Below are positions 1 through 8,951 of a DNA stretch of 64,000 nt, in pieces. Where the stretch lies: positions 496,001-560,000 of the forward strand of contig NZ_AP024660.1 of the NCBI RefSeq assembly GCF_019977395.1, given 5' to 3'. The notes under the pieces were generated by a model. The model ran no database searches and was not told the origin of the DNA. It was given only the letters and a program-made list of their open reading frames with translations. How positions within the stretch are numbered: position 1 is the stretch's first letter; every line of letters begins with the position of its first letter. Source of the DNA: Arthrobacter sp. NicSoilC5. GTDB lineage: Bacteria; Actinomycetota; Actinomycetes; Actinomycetales; Micrococcaceae. Both the position numbers and the translations under genes were made by a program.

Positions 1-351
1 TGTTGGCAGGTCCCAGTGGATGTCGAAGTCGTATGCGGCGGATCCGCCGGGTGCAAGGGTTACGGTTGCTGTTGCCGTGCGGGTGAGGGATTTTGATCCG
101 GGCAGGAGAGCTACTCCTGCCCGCCGGAGGTGGTCCTCTATCGATACTCCCCGGGCGTCGGGTGCGATGGCCGTGAGCAGGCCGGTATGCACGCCAAGAC
201 GTCCGAGTCCGTAGGCCACATTGGCGGGAGATCCGCCGGGATGCTCCACCTGGCTGTCCGGGGTGGTGACCACGTCGATCAGTGCTTCACCGACAACGAC
301 GGCGTCAAGGGGCTTCTGGGCTTCTTGGCGGGCTGCTTTGAGGTGTTCCAT
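1..351 (-). CDS. PfkB-family sugar kinase, N-terminal part (runs off the window)
   Basis: ATP-dependent cytoplasmic carbohydrate kinase of the PfkB/ribokinase family, probably a fructokinase acting on fructose released by the GH32 enzyme of the same operon. Only the first 117 codons are in the window; the C-terminal half with the catalytic GAGD motif lies beyond base 1. The ATG at 351 is preceded by GAGAGG at normal distance. Visible are the first strand VVVGEALIDVV and the sugar-binding loop HPGGSPANVAYGLG. It lies 99 bases after the aldo/keto reductase and is the last visible gene of the operon begun by LacI at 7777. It closely resembles, also in DNA sequence, the kinase at 26717-27721. Family is clear; the substrate is inferred from context. 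Confidence 0.9.
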   Translation of the reverse strand, partial: MEHLKAARQEAQKPLDAVVVGEALIDVVTTPDSQVEHPGGSPANVAYGLGRLGVHTGLLTAIAPDARGVSIEDHLRRAGVALLPGSKSLTRTATATVTLAPGGSAAYDFDIHWDLPT

Positions 352-450
352 GCTGTGCCTCTCGGGACAGGAGTCGGGGTCATCTGGCGGTCGTGGTCGG
401 ACCGCGGAAGGCGGCGCCGAATCGTGGGTCCAAGGTCTGGCTGTCAGTTT

Positions 451-1449
451 TCAAGGGCGCGTAAGGAAGGACTCGACCTTTTCCGGGTCCCTCTCGACCA
501 CGGGGCCGAGGATCTCATCGGCTTCTGCGAGCAGCTTCGGGTCCAGCCTTGCCCCGGACGCCTTCGTGTTGTCGACGAGTTGTTCGGGGCGTGAGGCGCC
601 GACAATCGCCGCGGACACGTTGGGGTTCTGCAGCACCCAGGCGACGGCGAATGCCGCCATGGACAGGCCGGCTTCCGCGGCCAGCGGCAGGAGTCGCTGG
701 ACGCGGGTGAGGATGTCGTGGCCAAGAAAGCGGTGGTCATCCTTGAGTTTTCCGTCGGGGCCGCGGAAACGGGAGCCTTGTGAAACTGCTGCGCCGGGTG
801 CGTATTTGCCGGTGAGGACTCCCTGGGCGAGGGGAGGCCAGCAGATTTGTCCAATCCCCAGGTCCTCGCTGAGGGGGACAACCTGTGCTTCGATGACGCG
901 CCAGAGCATGGAGTACTGGGGCTGGTTGGAGACGAGCTGAACGCCGTGTTCCTTTGCCAGGGCAGCCCCGGCGCTGATTTCGTCGGCCGTCCATTCGGAC
1001 ACTCCGATGTAGTGTGCTTTTCCGGCCCTGACGATGTCGGCGAAGGCCTGCATGGTCTCTTCCAGCGGCGTCTCGTAGTCGTAGCGGTGTGCCTGGTAGA
1101 GGTCCACGTACTCGGTCTGGAGCCGGCGAAGGGAGCCGTTCATTGACTCCATGATGTGTTTGCGTGAAAGGCCGCGGTCGTTTCGGCCTTCGCCGGTGGG
1201 GAAGTAGACCTTGGTACAGATTTCAACGCTCTCGCGCCTGACCCCCGCAAGTGCCTCGCCGAGAGTTGATTTCGCCCGGGTTCCGGCGTATGCGTCGGCG
1301 GTGTCGAAGGTGGTGATTCCCAGGTCCAGAGCCTGCTGGACACAAGCGGTGGCGGTGTCCTGGTCGATTTGCTCCCCGTGGGTGTACCAGTTGCCGTAGG
1401 CGATCTCACTGAGGTACATGCCGGACGAGCCAAGCTTGCGGTATTCCAC
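451..1449 (-). CDS. aldo/keto reductase (copy 1 of the GH32-AKR pair)
   Basis: NAD(P)H-dependent oxidoreductase of the aldo/keto reductase superfamily, 332 residues, cytoplasmic, similar to the potassium-channel-beta-like AKRs. The complete tetrad is visible: D49 and Y54 in DTADAYAG, K80 in CTK and H121 in YQAHRYD. The gene starts at GTG 1449, whose first base is the last base of the GH32 stop codon (TAGTG), so the two are translationally coupled. A paralogue at 36614-37612 also sits directly behind a GH32 gene; only about 19 of the first 130 residues differ. The conserved pairing suggests a role in processing a product of fructan or sucrose hydrolysis (a ketose or a side-product aldehyde), but the substrate cannot be read from the sequence. 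Confidence 0.93.
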   Translation of the reverse strand: MEYRKLGSSGMYLSEIAYGNWYTHGEQIDQDTATACVQQALDLGITTFDTADAYAGTRAKSTLGEALAGVRRESVEICTKVYFPTGEGRNDRGLSRKHIMESMNGSLRRLQTEYVDLYQAHRYDYETPLEETMQAFADIVRAGKAHYIGVSEWTADEISAGAALAKEHGVQLVSNQPQYSMLWRVIEAQVVPLSEDLGIGQICWPPLAQGVLTGKYAPGAAVSQGSRFRGPDGKLKDDHRFLGHDILTRVQRLLPLAAEAGLSMAAFAVAWVLQNPNVSAAIVGASRPEQLVDNTKASGARLDPKLLAEADEILGPVVERDPEKVESFLTRP

Positions 1450-2963
1450 TACGCGTTGCCCTGTCCGACTGCAGCCAGCTGTAGAAGTGCCTCGGCTGAA
1501 CCGTTGGCGGAGAACAGGGTGATGGCCGTTTGGGCCGGGTCCGGGAAGACCAACTCGGTAAGAGTCACGAGGCCGTCCTGCGCGAAGACCTCGACGGAGC
1601 AGCGGTCAATAAAGATCCGCAGCGAATAGGTACCGTCCAGTGCCCGCAAGGGTGCTTTGCTGACAGAAGGAAATGCCGGGTGGAAGCCGGAGTTGCCGGA
1701 GTTCGTCCGGTCCAGCACCAGTTCGCCCGCTCCAGGGCTGATGCTGATCCGGGTGCCGGAGGACCCGGCCGCTCCGTCAGTTGCGCCACGGACCACGAGA
1801 CCGAACTCGTCGGCCGTTCCGGGCGTAAAGGTGACGTCGACCAGCTGCACTGCTGCGCCGCCGTCGACCGCCACCGTCCCGCTCAGGGACACCCGCTGTG
1901 CCGGCCCGGGCCGCGACCCTGCGGTGCACTCGGGGGCTGGTTGTTGCACAAGCCGCGGCTGTCCGTCCACCATGGCCAGGGAAACTTCCCGGACAAGGCT
2001 CATGGGGCTGCGCCAGGGGGAGGTGGGAATCTGGTTGGCATATTGCCAGTTGTTCATCCAGCCGATCATGAGCCTGCGGCCGTCCGGGACGTTGCTGAAG
2101 GACACGGCAGCGTAGTAGTCCCGGCCCCAGTCCAGCCACTGGTACTGATCTACCAGCCCGGGGTCCTGCATGCCCTCGGTGAGGGTCGTTTCGGAACGGA
2201 AGCTCACGCCGTCGAACTCTCCCACGAAGTACTGTCCGGCGGAGCCCCCGTTGGGGCCGCCGGGATTCATGTTCACGGTAAGAACCCATTTTGTGGTCCC
2301 GGGAAGACCGTCGACCGGCAGCTCGAAGAGGTCGGGGCATTCCCAGATCCCGCCGGTGCCGTTTGCCGGACCGAATGTGCTCAGGTAGTCCCAGTGACGG
2401 AGGTCGTCGGAGCGGTAGAGAAGCACGGCGAAATCGTGGGCTTCGACGGCGGCCATCACCCAGTAGCTGCCGGCCGGGCCGTTGTAGCGGAAGACTTTGG
2501 GGTCGCGGAATTCGGGGGAGTTCCTGGTCAGGACAGGGTTGCCCGAGTATTTGGTCCAGGAGTAGCCGCCGTCGATGCTCCAGGCGAGGGATTGGGCCTG
2601 GATGCCGGGATGGGCCGAACCGGGCTTGTAGGCACTGGTGTAGATGGCCACCAGTGGTGCAACGCCTCCCACGCCGAAACCAGAGGAATTCCCATGGTCC
2701 ACCACGATGCTGCCCGAAAAGATCTCCTCGATGTCGTCACACGGGATGGCGACCTGATGCTCTTCCCAGTTGACGAGGTCGGTGGAGGTGGCGTGCCCCC
2801 ATGACATGTTGCTGTGGACGTTCCCGAAGGGATTGTTCTGGTAGTAAAGGTGGTACATGCCCTCATGGAAAACCAGGCCGTTGGGATCGTTGAGCCAGGT
2901 GTCCTTGGCCGTGTAGTGCATCGCAGGGCGATAAGCCTCAAGGGTGGGCGCAACGGTGTTCAT
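1449..2963 (-). CDS. intracellular GH32 beta-fructosidase (copy 1)
   Basis: Glycoside hydrolase family 32 enzyme of 504 residues that cleaves terminal beta-fructosides (sucrose, fructo-oligosaccharides, levan oligomers). The catalytic residues are present: nucleophile D26 in WLNDPNG, transition-state D154 in FRDPKV, acid/base E208 in WECPDLF. A five-bladed propeller region is followed by a beta-sandwich module from about residue 350. No signal peptide is visible, so it should act in the cytoplasm on oligosaccharides imported by the upstream ABC transporter. It is 120 bases from the binding-protein gene and overlaps the AKR start by one base. A close paralogue, with the same catalytic residue numbers, is at 37612-39120. 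Family certain; preferred chain length and linkage unknown. Confidence 0.95.
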   Translation of the reverse strand: MNTVAPTLEAYRPAMHYTAKDTWLNDPNGLVFHEGMYHLYYQNNPFGNVHSNMSWGHATSTDLVNWEEHQVAIPCDDIEEIFSGSIVVDHGNSSGFGVGGVAPLVAIYTSAYKPGSAHPGIQAQSLAWSIDGGYSWTKYSGNPVLTRNSPEFRDPKVFRYNGPAGSYWVMAAVEAHDFAVLLYRSDDLRHWDYLSTFGPANGTGGIWECPDLFELPVDGLPGTTKWVLTVNMNPGGPNGGSAGQYFVGEFDGVSFRSETTLTEGMQDPGLVDQYQWLDWGRDYYAAVSFSNVPDGRRLMIGWMNNWQYANQIPTSPWRSPMSLVREVSLAMVDGQPRLVQQPAPECTAGSRPGPAQRVSLSGTVAVDGGAAVQLVDVTFTPGTADEFGLVVRGATDGAAGSSGTRISISPGAGELVLDRTNSGNSGFHPAFPSVSKAPLRALDGTYSLRIFIDRCSVEVFAQDGLVTLTELVFPDPAQTAITLFSANGSAEALLQLAAVGQGNA

Positions 2964-3037
2964 GGAGCAGGTCTCATTTCATGGATGTGGCCCGTTCGCG
3001 TGGGGCCGGAAGATTTTATTGGGGGCAGGCCGGGGAT

Positions 3038-3060
3038 CGGGCACGGACGTTCCGTACCCG
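3038..3060 (-). promoter_or_regulatory. intercistronic hairpin between binding protein and GH32 genes
   Basis: The bases CGGGCACGGA and TCCGTACCCG pair around a CGT loop (9 of 10 pairs, one C/A mismatch). It lies 24 bases after the binding-protein stop. No U-run follows, so it is more likely an RNA-stabilising or partial-termination element that raises binding-protein mRNA relative to GH32/AKR than a full terminator. Function inferred. Confidence 0.5.
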
Positions 3061-3083
3061 GTCCGCTGTGGGAAATCAGATGG

Positions 3084-4694
3084 TCAGGAGTTGTTCTTGA
3101 ACCGGTTGTATGCCTGCTGGTAAACGTCGATCATTGTGTCGACGCCGACGTTCTTCAGCTGCGAAACGTAGCCGTCCCACTCCTGGTCGATGCCGCCGGA
3201 GACAATCCATTTAGCGGTGTTCTGCTTCACGAGAGTGGCAACGTCGGTCTCAATGGTGCTGATCTGCTGGAGTTCTTCGTTGGAGAGCGCCACTGGCGGG
3301 TATCCATCGTTTGCGGCGAACGGCTTGTAGTTTCCTTCAACCGTCTTCTGCCGTTCAGCGGCCCGGGGCTCGGGCGCTACGACTTTCTGGAAGTTTTCTG
3401 CGGTGTTGGCCTTGGGTCCTCCCGGTGCAACTTTTTGGCGCCGTTCGCCTTCACTCGTACCGGCCGGCGCCGGAATCTGGGTCAGCAGGCCGGTTGCCGG
3501 GTCTTTCTGCAGGGTCTCGCCGATGGGGCCCCAGTTGGCCTGGGCTGACTGGATGGGGTCATAGAGGTTGTCGGCCCAGCGCATGGTTGCGGCAGGGTAC
3601 TTATCGGCCCGGGTGATAGCGAAGGCTCCGCGGGCGATTTCCTGGTTATTGGACTGGCTGGCCAGCCTCTTGCCATCCACCCCCTCGAGCACGGGCAGCA
3701 GTTTGTAGTCGCCGGCGCGGTCAGCCCCGACCATTTCCTTGATTTCCCACCAGACGAAGGAGCCGAGGTTTTCTGTTCCGGCCTTTCCCTTGGCCAGGTA
3801 GGCCTTGTCGTCCTGCGAGAAGGATTCGGGATCGATCAGGCCTTCCTGGTACCACTGGTGCAGGGTCTGGATGGCTTTCTTGTAGCCGTCCTGGGTGGCC
3901 GTGTAGATGACTTTGCCGTCCTGGACGATGCGGTGGTCCATGTTGTCCGGAACGCCGCCAAGAGCTGCGATGAGGTCGACGATGTCCCCGCACCAGGAAC
4001 TGGGCATGAAGCTCAAGGGGATGGTCTTGCCGGTGCCCGAGGCGTCCTTGGTTTTGAAGGCGAGCAGGGCGTCGTGCAGTTCGTTCACGGTCTTCGGCAT
4101 CGGGATGCCGAGCTTGTCCAGCCATGCGGTATTGATGGCCATCTCGTTGGGGAATTGGACCAGGCCAAGTTCCTCGATGGAGGGCAGCGAGTAGATGTGG
4201 CCGTCAGATGAAGTGATGGCGGCCTTGATGTCCGGCCGCGCCGCGAGAAGTTTGGAAAGGTTGGGTGCGTTCTTCTCGATGAGGCCTTCGAGCGGAATGA
4301 GTGTGCCGTTTGCTGAGTAGGTGCCGATTTCGGCGTCGGTAAGGCCGCTGTTGAAAAAGGCGTCAGGGAGGTCGCCGCTGGCCAGGATCAGGTTCTTCTT
4401 TTCCTTGAAAACCGTCTCCGGGAGGTTCTGCCAGTCGATGTGGATGTTGGTGTCCTTTTCCCACTGCTGCACCAGGGTCATGGTGCTGTAGTCGGGAGCG
4501 AGGGCGGTCTTTGTTCCGGAGAACTTCAGGGTCAGCTGGTTCTTGACGATGGGGAAGCCGGTTTCCTGGAACCCGGCTTCTGCCGAGGAGTCCTTGATGT
4601 CGCCGGTTCCCTTGGAGTTGCCCGAGCATGCGGTGAACAGCATTGTTCCTGCCATGAGGGTGCCGAGGATGGCGAGTTTGCGGCTTGTAGCCAT
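3084..4694 (-). CDS. ABC sugar-binding lipoprotein (LplA/YtcQ type)
   Basis: Extracellular solute-binding lipoprotein of 536 residues, the length usual for the LplA/YtcQ/LipO subfamily of CUT1 binding proteins. The N-terminus is a lipoprotein signal: basic MATSRK, a hydrophobic stretch, and lipobox LFTAC with the lipidated Cys at 23. It should capture a fructo-oligosaccharide or sucrose outside the membrane and deliver it to the two permeases encoded just upstream (4784-5749 and 5757-6737). No ATPase gene is present in the operon, so a shared MsiK-type ATPase encoded elsewhere is presumed. The ligand is inferred from the GH32 gene next door. Confidence 0.92.
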   Translation of the reverse strand: MATSRKLAILGTLMAGTMLFTACSGNSKGTGDIKDSSAEAGFQETGFPIVKNQLTLKFSGTKTALAPDYSTMTLVQQWEKDTNIHIDWQNLPETVFKEKKNLILASGDLPDAFFNSGLTDAEIGTYSANGTLIPLEGLIEKNAPNLSKLLAARPDIKAAITSSDGHIYSLPSIEELGLVQFPNEMAINTAWLDKLGIPMPKTVNELHDALLAFKTKDASGTGKTIPLSFMPSSWCGDIVDLIAALGGVPDNMDHRIVQDGKVIYTATQDGYKKAIQTLHQWYQEGLIDPESFSQDDKAYLAKGKAGTENLGSFVWWEIKEMVGADRAGDYKLLPVLEGVDGKRLASQSNNQEIARGAFAITRADKYPAATMRWADNLYDPIQSAQANWGPIGETLQKDPATGLLTQIPAPAGTSEGERRQKVAPGGPKANTAENFQKVVAPEPRAAERQKTVEGNYKPFAANDGYPPVALSNEELQQISTIETDVATLVKQNTAKWIVSGGIDQEWDGYVSQLKNVGVDTMIDVYQQAYNRFKNNS

Positions 4695-4783
4695 GGGTCG
4701 TTTCCTTTTCTGGTTTGCGGGGGAGGGGTGATACCGGCGGAAGGTGGGTACCGCCGTCGGGCATTAGCGTCTGGTTCCGGGGC

Positions 4784-5749
4784 CTAGCTCTTGACGGCGC
4801 CGATCATGGTGCCTTTGGTGAAGTGTTTTTGCATGAAGGGCAGCGCAATCATCAGCGGCAGGCTGGAGACGACGATCATGGCGTACTTGGTCAGCTCACC
4901 GATGCGCTGCGCGGCGGCGTAGGACTCGATGTCGCCGCCGGTGGTGCCGGCGGAGGAGACATCGGACTGGATGAGGATGTTTCGTAGCACGAGCTGCAGG
5001 GGGTATTTGGTGTCGTCGTTGAGGAAGATCAAGGCGTCAAAGAACGAATTCCAGTGCGCCACCACATGGACCATGATCATGAGCATGATGAGCGGCTTGG
5101 ACAGGGGGAGCACCATCTTGAAGAAGAAGGTGAAATCGTTGGCGCCGTCCATCTGGGCAGCTTCCCGGAGCTCTCCGGGGATGGTGTTCTCGAAGAAGGA
5201 CCGGGCGATAATCAGGTTCCAGACTCCCACTGCCCCTGGCAGCACGACTGCCCAGACAGTGTCCAGCATGCCCAGGTCCCGCACTACCAGGTACTTGGTG
5301 ATCAGGCCGCCGTCGAAGAACATGGTGATGACGAAGAGCAGCATCAGGAACTTCCTGCCCGGCATGTCCTTGCGGGAAAGCGCGTAGGCACCGAACAGGA
5401 TAGTGGTCACGCTGATCGCTGTCCCCAGGACCGTATAGATGACCGTGTTGCCCAGACCGTTCCAGATCCGGCTGTCTGCGAGGATCCGCTGGTATCCCTC
5501 CAGCGTGACCCCGGAGGGGAACAGCCATACATTGCCTTCGTAAACGGCATTGGGATCGCTGATCGAGGCGATGACGATGAAGTACAAGGGATAGACGACG
5601 GCGACGATGGACAGCGCCAGGATGGTGACGGACGCGATGTTGAAGGCGGAGTCGGCCCATTTGTCGCGGAACGACGTCGACCGCCTGCGGAGGGGTTGGG
5701 GTTGGTTGACGGGGGCCGGGGCGGCCACGGCTTCGGTGTTCAAGGACAT
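4784..5749 (-). CDS. CUT1 ABC sugar permease (YtcP/AraQ type)
   Basis: Integral membrane subunit of a CUT1 sugar importer, 321 residues with about six transmembrane helices. The cytoplasmic EAA loop that docks the ATPase is visible as EAAQMDGANDFTFFFKMVLP. A roughly 30-residue soluble N-terminal tail rich in Pro and Arg precedes the first helix. The gene lies 7 bases after the partner permease and 89 bases before the binding-protein gene, all in one direction, so they form one transporter. The C-terminus FTKGTMIGAVKS is typical of this subfamily. Family certain, sugar inferred. Confidence 0.94.
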   Translation of the reverse strand: MSLNTEAVAAPAPVNQPQPLRRRSTSFRDKWADSAFNIASVTILALSIVAVVYPLYFIVIASISDPNAVYEGNVWLFPSGVTLEGYQRILADSRIWNGLGNTVIYTVLGTAISVTTILFGAYALSRKDMPGRKFLMLLFVITMFFDGGLITKYLVVRDLGMLDTVWAVVLPGAVGVWNLIIARSFFENTIPGELREAAQMDGANDFTFFFKMVLPLSKPLIMLMIMVHVVAHWNSFFDALIFLNDDTKYPLQLVLRNILIQSDVSSAGTTGGDIESYAAAQRIGELTKYAMIVVSSLPLMIALPFMQKHFTKGTMIGAVKS

Positions 5750-5756
5750 GACGGCA

Positions 5757-6737
5757 TCACCACAGGGTTGCTTGGTTGGCCCGGCGCGCTACCCAGTTGA
5801 AGGTCAGCAGCAACACGAGGTTGAGGACGGAATTGAACAGGCCAATGGCGGCCGAGTAGCTGAACTGCGCCTGCTGCAGGCCTGCGTGGTAGACGTACGT
5901 TTGGATGATTTCCGACGTCGGCAGGTTCAGGTTTGTTTGCATCAGCAGGGCTTTTTCGAATCCCACGTTGAGCAGGTTCCCGATGGCGAGGATGAACAGC
6001 ACCGTTATGACGGGCATGATGCCGGGCAGGTCGACGTGCCGGATGCGTTGCAGCTTGGAGGCGCCGTCAACCTTGGCGGCGTCATGCAGTGCGGGGTCGA
6101 TCCCCGACAAGGCAGCCAGATACACGATCATGGAAAAGCCCGCGTTTTGCCACACATCTGAAATGACGTACACGGGCCGGAACCACTCCGGGGAGCCCAT
6201 GAAGAAGACCGGTTGGCCGCCTGCCAGTTGAATGGCGTTGTTGACCAGGCCCGACCGCGGGGAAAGCAGGACGAACATGATGCCCACAACGACCACCGTC
6301 GAGATGAAAGCCGGCGAATAGAGCACGGTTTGGGTGAACTTCTTGAACCGTTCGCTCTGGAGTTGGTTGACCAGGAGCGCGAGGATGATCGGAATGGGGA
6401 AGGCCAGCAGCAGCCCCAGGACAGCGATCCAGAGGGTGTTACCAACCACCTGGCTGAACTGGTAGGAGTTGACGAACCGAATGAAGTGCTGCAGTCCAAC
6501 CCAGGGGCTTCCGGTGAATCCATCCACGGGGTTGTAGTTGCGGAAAGCTATTTGTACCCCGTACATCGGCCAATACTTGAAAACTGCGATGTAGAGGAGC
6601 GACGGGATTAGTAATACGTATAACTGCCACGCCCTCGCAACTCTCTTCAGGCGCAGCGAAAAGGCCTTCCGTTGGCGCGTTCGAGCCGGGGGCGCCGGGG
6701 GCGCTGCCGGCGTGGGCCGAGCCAGGACACGGCTCAT
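5757..6737 (-). CDS. CUT1 ABC sugar permease (LplB type)
   Basis: Second membrane subunit of the same importer, 326 residues with about six helices and an EAA loop reading DAAKVDGASKLQRIRHVDLP. The ATG at 6737 overlaps the LacI stop codon by four bases (ATGA), so it is translationally coupled to the regulator. The N-terminus holds a Pro/Ala-rich, then basic, cytoplasmic segment of about 30 residues before the first hydrophobic helix. Together with 4784-5749 it forms the channel for the 3084-4694 binding protein. Typical LplB length and motif; the substrate follows from the GH32 gene of the operon. Confidence 0.94.
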   Translation of the reverse strand: MSRVLARPTPAAPPAPPARTRQRKAFSLRLKRVARAWQLYVLLIPSLLYIAVFKYWPMYGVQIAFRNYNPVDGFTGSPWVGLQHFIRFVNSYQFSQVVGNTLWIAVLGLLLAFPIPIILALLVNQLQSERFKKFTQTVLYSPAFISTVVVVGIMFVLLSPRSGLVNNAIQLAGGQPVFFMGSPEWFRPVYVISDVWQNAGFSMIVYLAALSGIDPALHDAAKVDGASKLQRIRHVDLPGIMPVITVLFILAIGNLLNVGFEKALLMQTNLNLPTSEIIQTYVYHAGLQQAQFSYSAAIGLFNSVLNLVLLLTFNWVARRANQATLW

Positions 6738-7777
6738 GGCTTCTCCTTTGGATGTGTCACTGAGTTCCGTTCAATCAGCGGGCAGGTCATGAACTCGACC
6801 CGCCCGTCAGGTTCGGCGCCCTGCAGGATGAGGTCAACGGCACGGCGCCCCATCTCGACAAAAGGCAGCTCTAGAGTGGTGAGTCCCGGCCTCAGGTGCG
6901 GGGCCAGGGTCTCCTGGTTGTCGAAGCCGACGATGGATACATCGCCGGGGATCGAAAGGTGCAGCTCCGCGGCGGCCTGGTAGGCCCCCCATGCGGTGCG
7001 GTCATTGGCGCAGAAGATGGCGGTCGGGGGCTTGCCGGATGTCAGCAACTCCGTTGCATAGGTGAAACCGTCGTCTTCGTTGCCGGTGCCGAAGCGGACC
7101 AGCTCCGATGACACCGGGATGCCGGCCTCGGTCAGTGCTTTGGTGTAACCGTTGAAGCGTCCCACGGCCGCGGGGAGTTCACTTTCCAGGGTTTCGATGT
7201 TGATCATCGCTACCTGCGTATGTCCGGCTTCGATGAGGTGCCGGGTGGCGGTGTAACCCCCCAGTTCCTCATCCGGGGCGACGCTGGGAAGGCGCAGCTT
7301 TCGGTCCTGGGAATTCAGCACTACCGAGGGGACGGCCTCCAGTGCTTCAGGGACATCGAGCCGGCGGTGGTACATCCCCGCGTAAACGACGCCGGCAACC
7401 TTGTAGGAGAGCATGGAATCCAGCGACGCTGATTCCAGTGCCTTGTCTCCGCCGGTGTTCATGGTCAGCAGAAGCAAGCCGTCTTCCCATGCGCGTTCCT
7501 GTGCCCCTTCAATGATCTTTCCTGCAAAAGGTGTGGTGGCAACGGCGTCACCAAGGAACCCGATGATTCCGGAAATGCCTTCCCGGAGGGTTTTGGCGTG
7601 GGCGTTAGTACGGTAGCCAAGCTGCTGCACCGCGTCCTTCACCCGCTGGCGGGTTTCGTCCGAGAACCTGGAACCGGACGCTGAATTCAGGACCAGGGAG
7701 ACGGTGGCCTGGGAAACTCCTGCGGCAGCCGCCACGTCATGCATGGTGGGTCCGGAGTGGGGGCGGGACCGGGCCAT
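6734..7777 (-). CDS. LacI-family repressor of fructan/sucrose operon 1
   Basis: Transcriptional regulator of 347 residues: N-terminal LacI helix-turn-helix (TMHDVAAAAGVSQATVSLVL, about residues 11-30), hinge, then a periplasmic-binding-like sugar-sensing domain. I chose the ATG at 7777 because GGAGG sits 5 bases before it; the GTG two codons upstream would overlap that ribosome site. It is the first gene of the operon 7777-1 and overlaps the LplB-type permease by 4 bases, so it is co-transcribed with what it controls. Two operator-like dyads lie 22-48 bases upstream (7799-7825), indicating autoregulation. The inducer is presumably a fructose-containing sugar. Confidence 0.94.
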   Translation of the reverse strand: MARSRPHSGPTMHDVAAAAGVSQATVSLVLNSASGSRFSDETRQRVKDAVQQLGYRTNAHAKTLREGISGIIGFLGDAVATTPFAGKIIEGAQERAWEDGLLLLTMNTGGDKALESASLDSMLSYKVAGVVYAGMYHRRLDVPEALEAVPSVVLNSQDRKLRLPSVAPDEELGGYTATRHLIEAGHTQVAMINIETLESELPAAVGRFNGYTKALTEAGIPVSSELVRFGTGNEDDGFTYATELLTSGKPPTAIFCANDRTAWGAYQAAAELHLSIPGDVSIVGFDNQETLAPHLRPGLTTLELPFVEMGRRAVDLILQGAEPDGRVEFMTCPLIERNSVTHPKEKP

Positions 7778-7798
7778 GGGCACCTCCTTGGGCCGTTA

Positions 7799-7825
7799 GT
7801 TATGCGTATCAGTTATTCGTATAAC
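7799..7825 (-). promoter_or_regulatory. tandem LacI operator candidates in front of fructan operon 1
   Basis: A dyad with perfect half-sites, GTTAT-TCGT-ATAAC (7812-7825), is preceded by a degenerate copy, GTTATGCGTATCAG (7799-7812), with a 13-base period. Central CG and 5-base half-sites fit LacI-family operators. Position just upstream of the lacI-type gene suggests the regulator represses its own operon. Confidence 0.6.
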
Positions 7826-7958
7826 CGACAGAAAGAACAGTAACCTGCACCACACGGCGGCGTCAAGATGTTACTTATTCAGCCTGCACGCGGGGTCCCA
7901 ATGTTTGCAGGGCATGGAATGTGGGAGGCGGCGCACTCATCCCAAGCAGGCCGGACTC

Positions 7959-8882
7959 TCACTTCTGTGTGCGTTGGCGGTAGTGCCGCGGGGTTTCTCC
8001 CGTGTCGTTGAGGAAGTGTCGGTTGAAATTGGAGAGGTTGGTGAAGCCGACTTCGTAGCAAATGTCTGACACCGCCTTATCGCTGCGCTCGAGCAGGCGC
8101 CGGGCATGTGCCAGCCGCAGTTTCCGGACCAGGTCACTGAAGTTCTGTCCGGTGGCGCGCTTGAAGTACTTGGAAAAGGTGGGCTCCGGCATCCCCACCA
8201 GGGCAGCAGCCTCAGACATCCGGACGCTGCCGGAGTGATTGCTGAACACGTACTCCAGGACAAGGTCGACGACGGCGGCGGCCTGTCCGTCCAGCTGCGG
8301 CCTGAACCATTCTTCCGCGAGATACCGGCGGTCACCTTCCGGCGCCGCGGCAAGGAGTGCGAACAATTCAAACAGGTGCTGGAGGCGCTCCAGGCCGGTG
8401 GTCTGGCCCATGGCCTCAATGGCCACCGCCGCTGCCGCTGCGGTTTGTCCCAGGAATTCGATGCCACGCGCTGACTGTTCGAGCAACGGACGGACCTCGG
8501 CCAGCTCGGGGACCACGCCGGCCGCCTGCTCCACCCACTTCCCGTCGAACTGGATGACAGCGTCCCGGTTCTCCAGTACTTCGCCCGGCTCCAGGTCGCT
8601 GACCCAGTCGTGCGGCAGGCCAGACCCCACGATCGACACGTGGCCGGCCTCAAAGGTGCCGATGTGGTCGCCGACGATGAATTTTCCGGTGCCCTTGCGG
8701 ATGAGGTGGATCTCGTACTCAGGATGGTAGTTCCATCGCGCCAGCGGGCTTGGGTAGCTGTGCTGGTGCCACCGCACCGAGTGGTTGGGATCCGGGGGAA
8801 TCACTTCGCGGTTGGCCCGCATGCCCAGAAGTCTTTCGGCCAGCCGGGCAGTCGCTTCCTCGGCATCATCCACTGTGGCCAT
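7959..8882 (-). CDS. AraC-family regulator with cupin sensor domain
   Basis: Regulator of 307 residues with an N-terminal cupin-like sensor (about residues 35-130, histidines in HQHSYP and HPEYEIHL) and a C-terminal AraC DNA-binding domain with two helix-turn-helices (EAAALVGMPEPTFSKYFKRA and DICYEVGFTNLSNFNRHF). ATG at 8882 follows ACGGAG. It is transcribed divergently from the polyol operon starting at 9155, with 272 bases between them, so it most likely controls that operon, by analogy with AraC-type regulators of sorbitol/mannitol operons. The effector is inferred, not visible. Confidence 0.92.
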   Translation of the reverse strand: MATVDDAEEATARLAERLLGMRANREVIPPDPNHSVRWHQHSYPSPLARWNYHPEYEIHLIRKGTGKFIVGDHIGTFEAGHVSIVGSGLPHDWVSDLEPGEVLENRDAVIQFDGKWVEQAAGVVPELAEVRPLLEQSARGIEFLGQTAAAAAVAIEAMGQTTGLERLQHLFELFALLAAAPEGDRRYLAEEWFRPQLDGQAAAVVDLVLEYVFSNHSGSVRMSEAAALVGMPEPTFSKYFKRATGQNFSDLVRKLRLAHARRLLERSDKAVSDICYEVGFTNLSNFNRHFLNDTGETPRHYRQRTQK

Positions 8883-8951
8883 GGCAGTCTCCGTGTATCC
8901 GGTGGTTATGAATTTTGGACAGCATCCCCTCCGCCCTAACCAGCGTACCGG

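Noticed and set aside
1530..2804. Long plus-strand frame (424 codons) opposite the GH32 gene
   Set aside because: Mirror of a G/C-rich third-position gene; composition is low-complexity and no motif is present, while the minus strand has the full GH32 signature.
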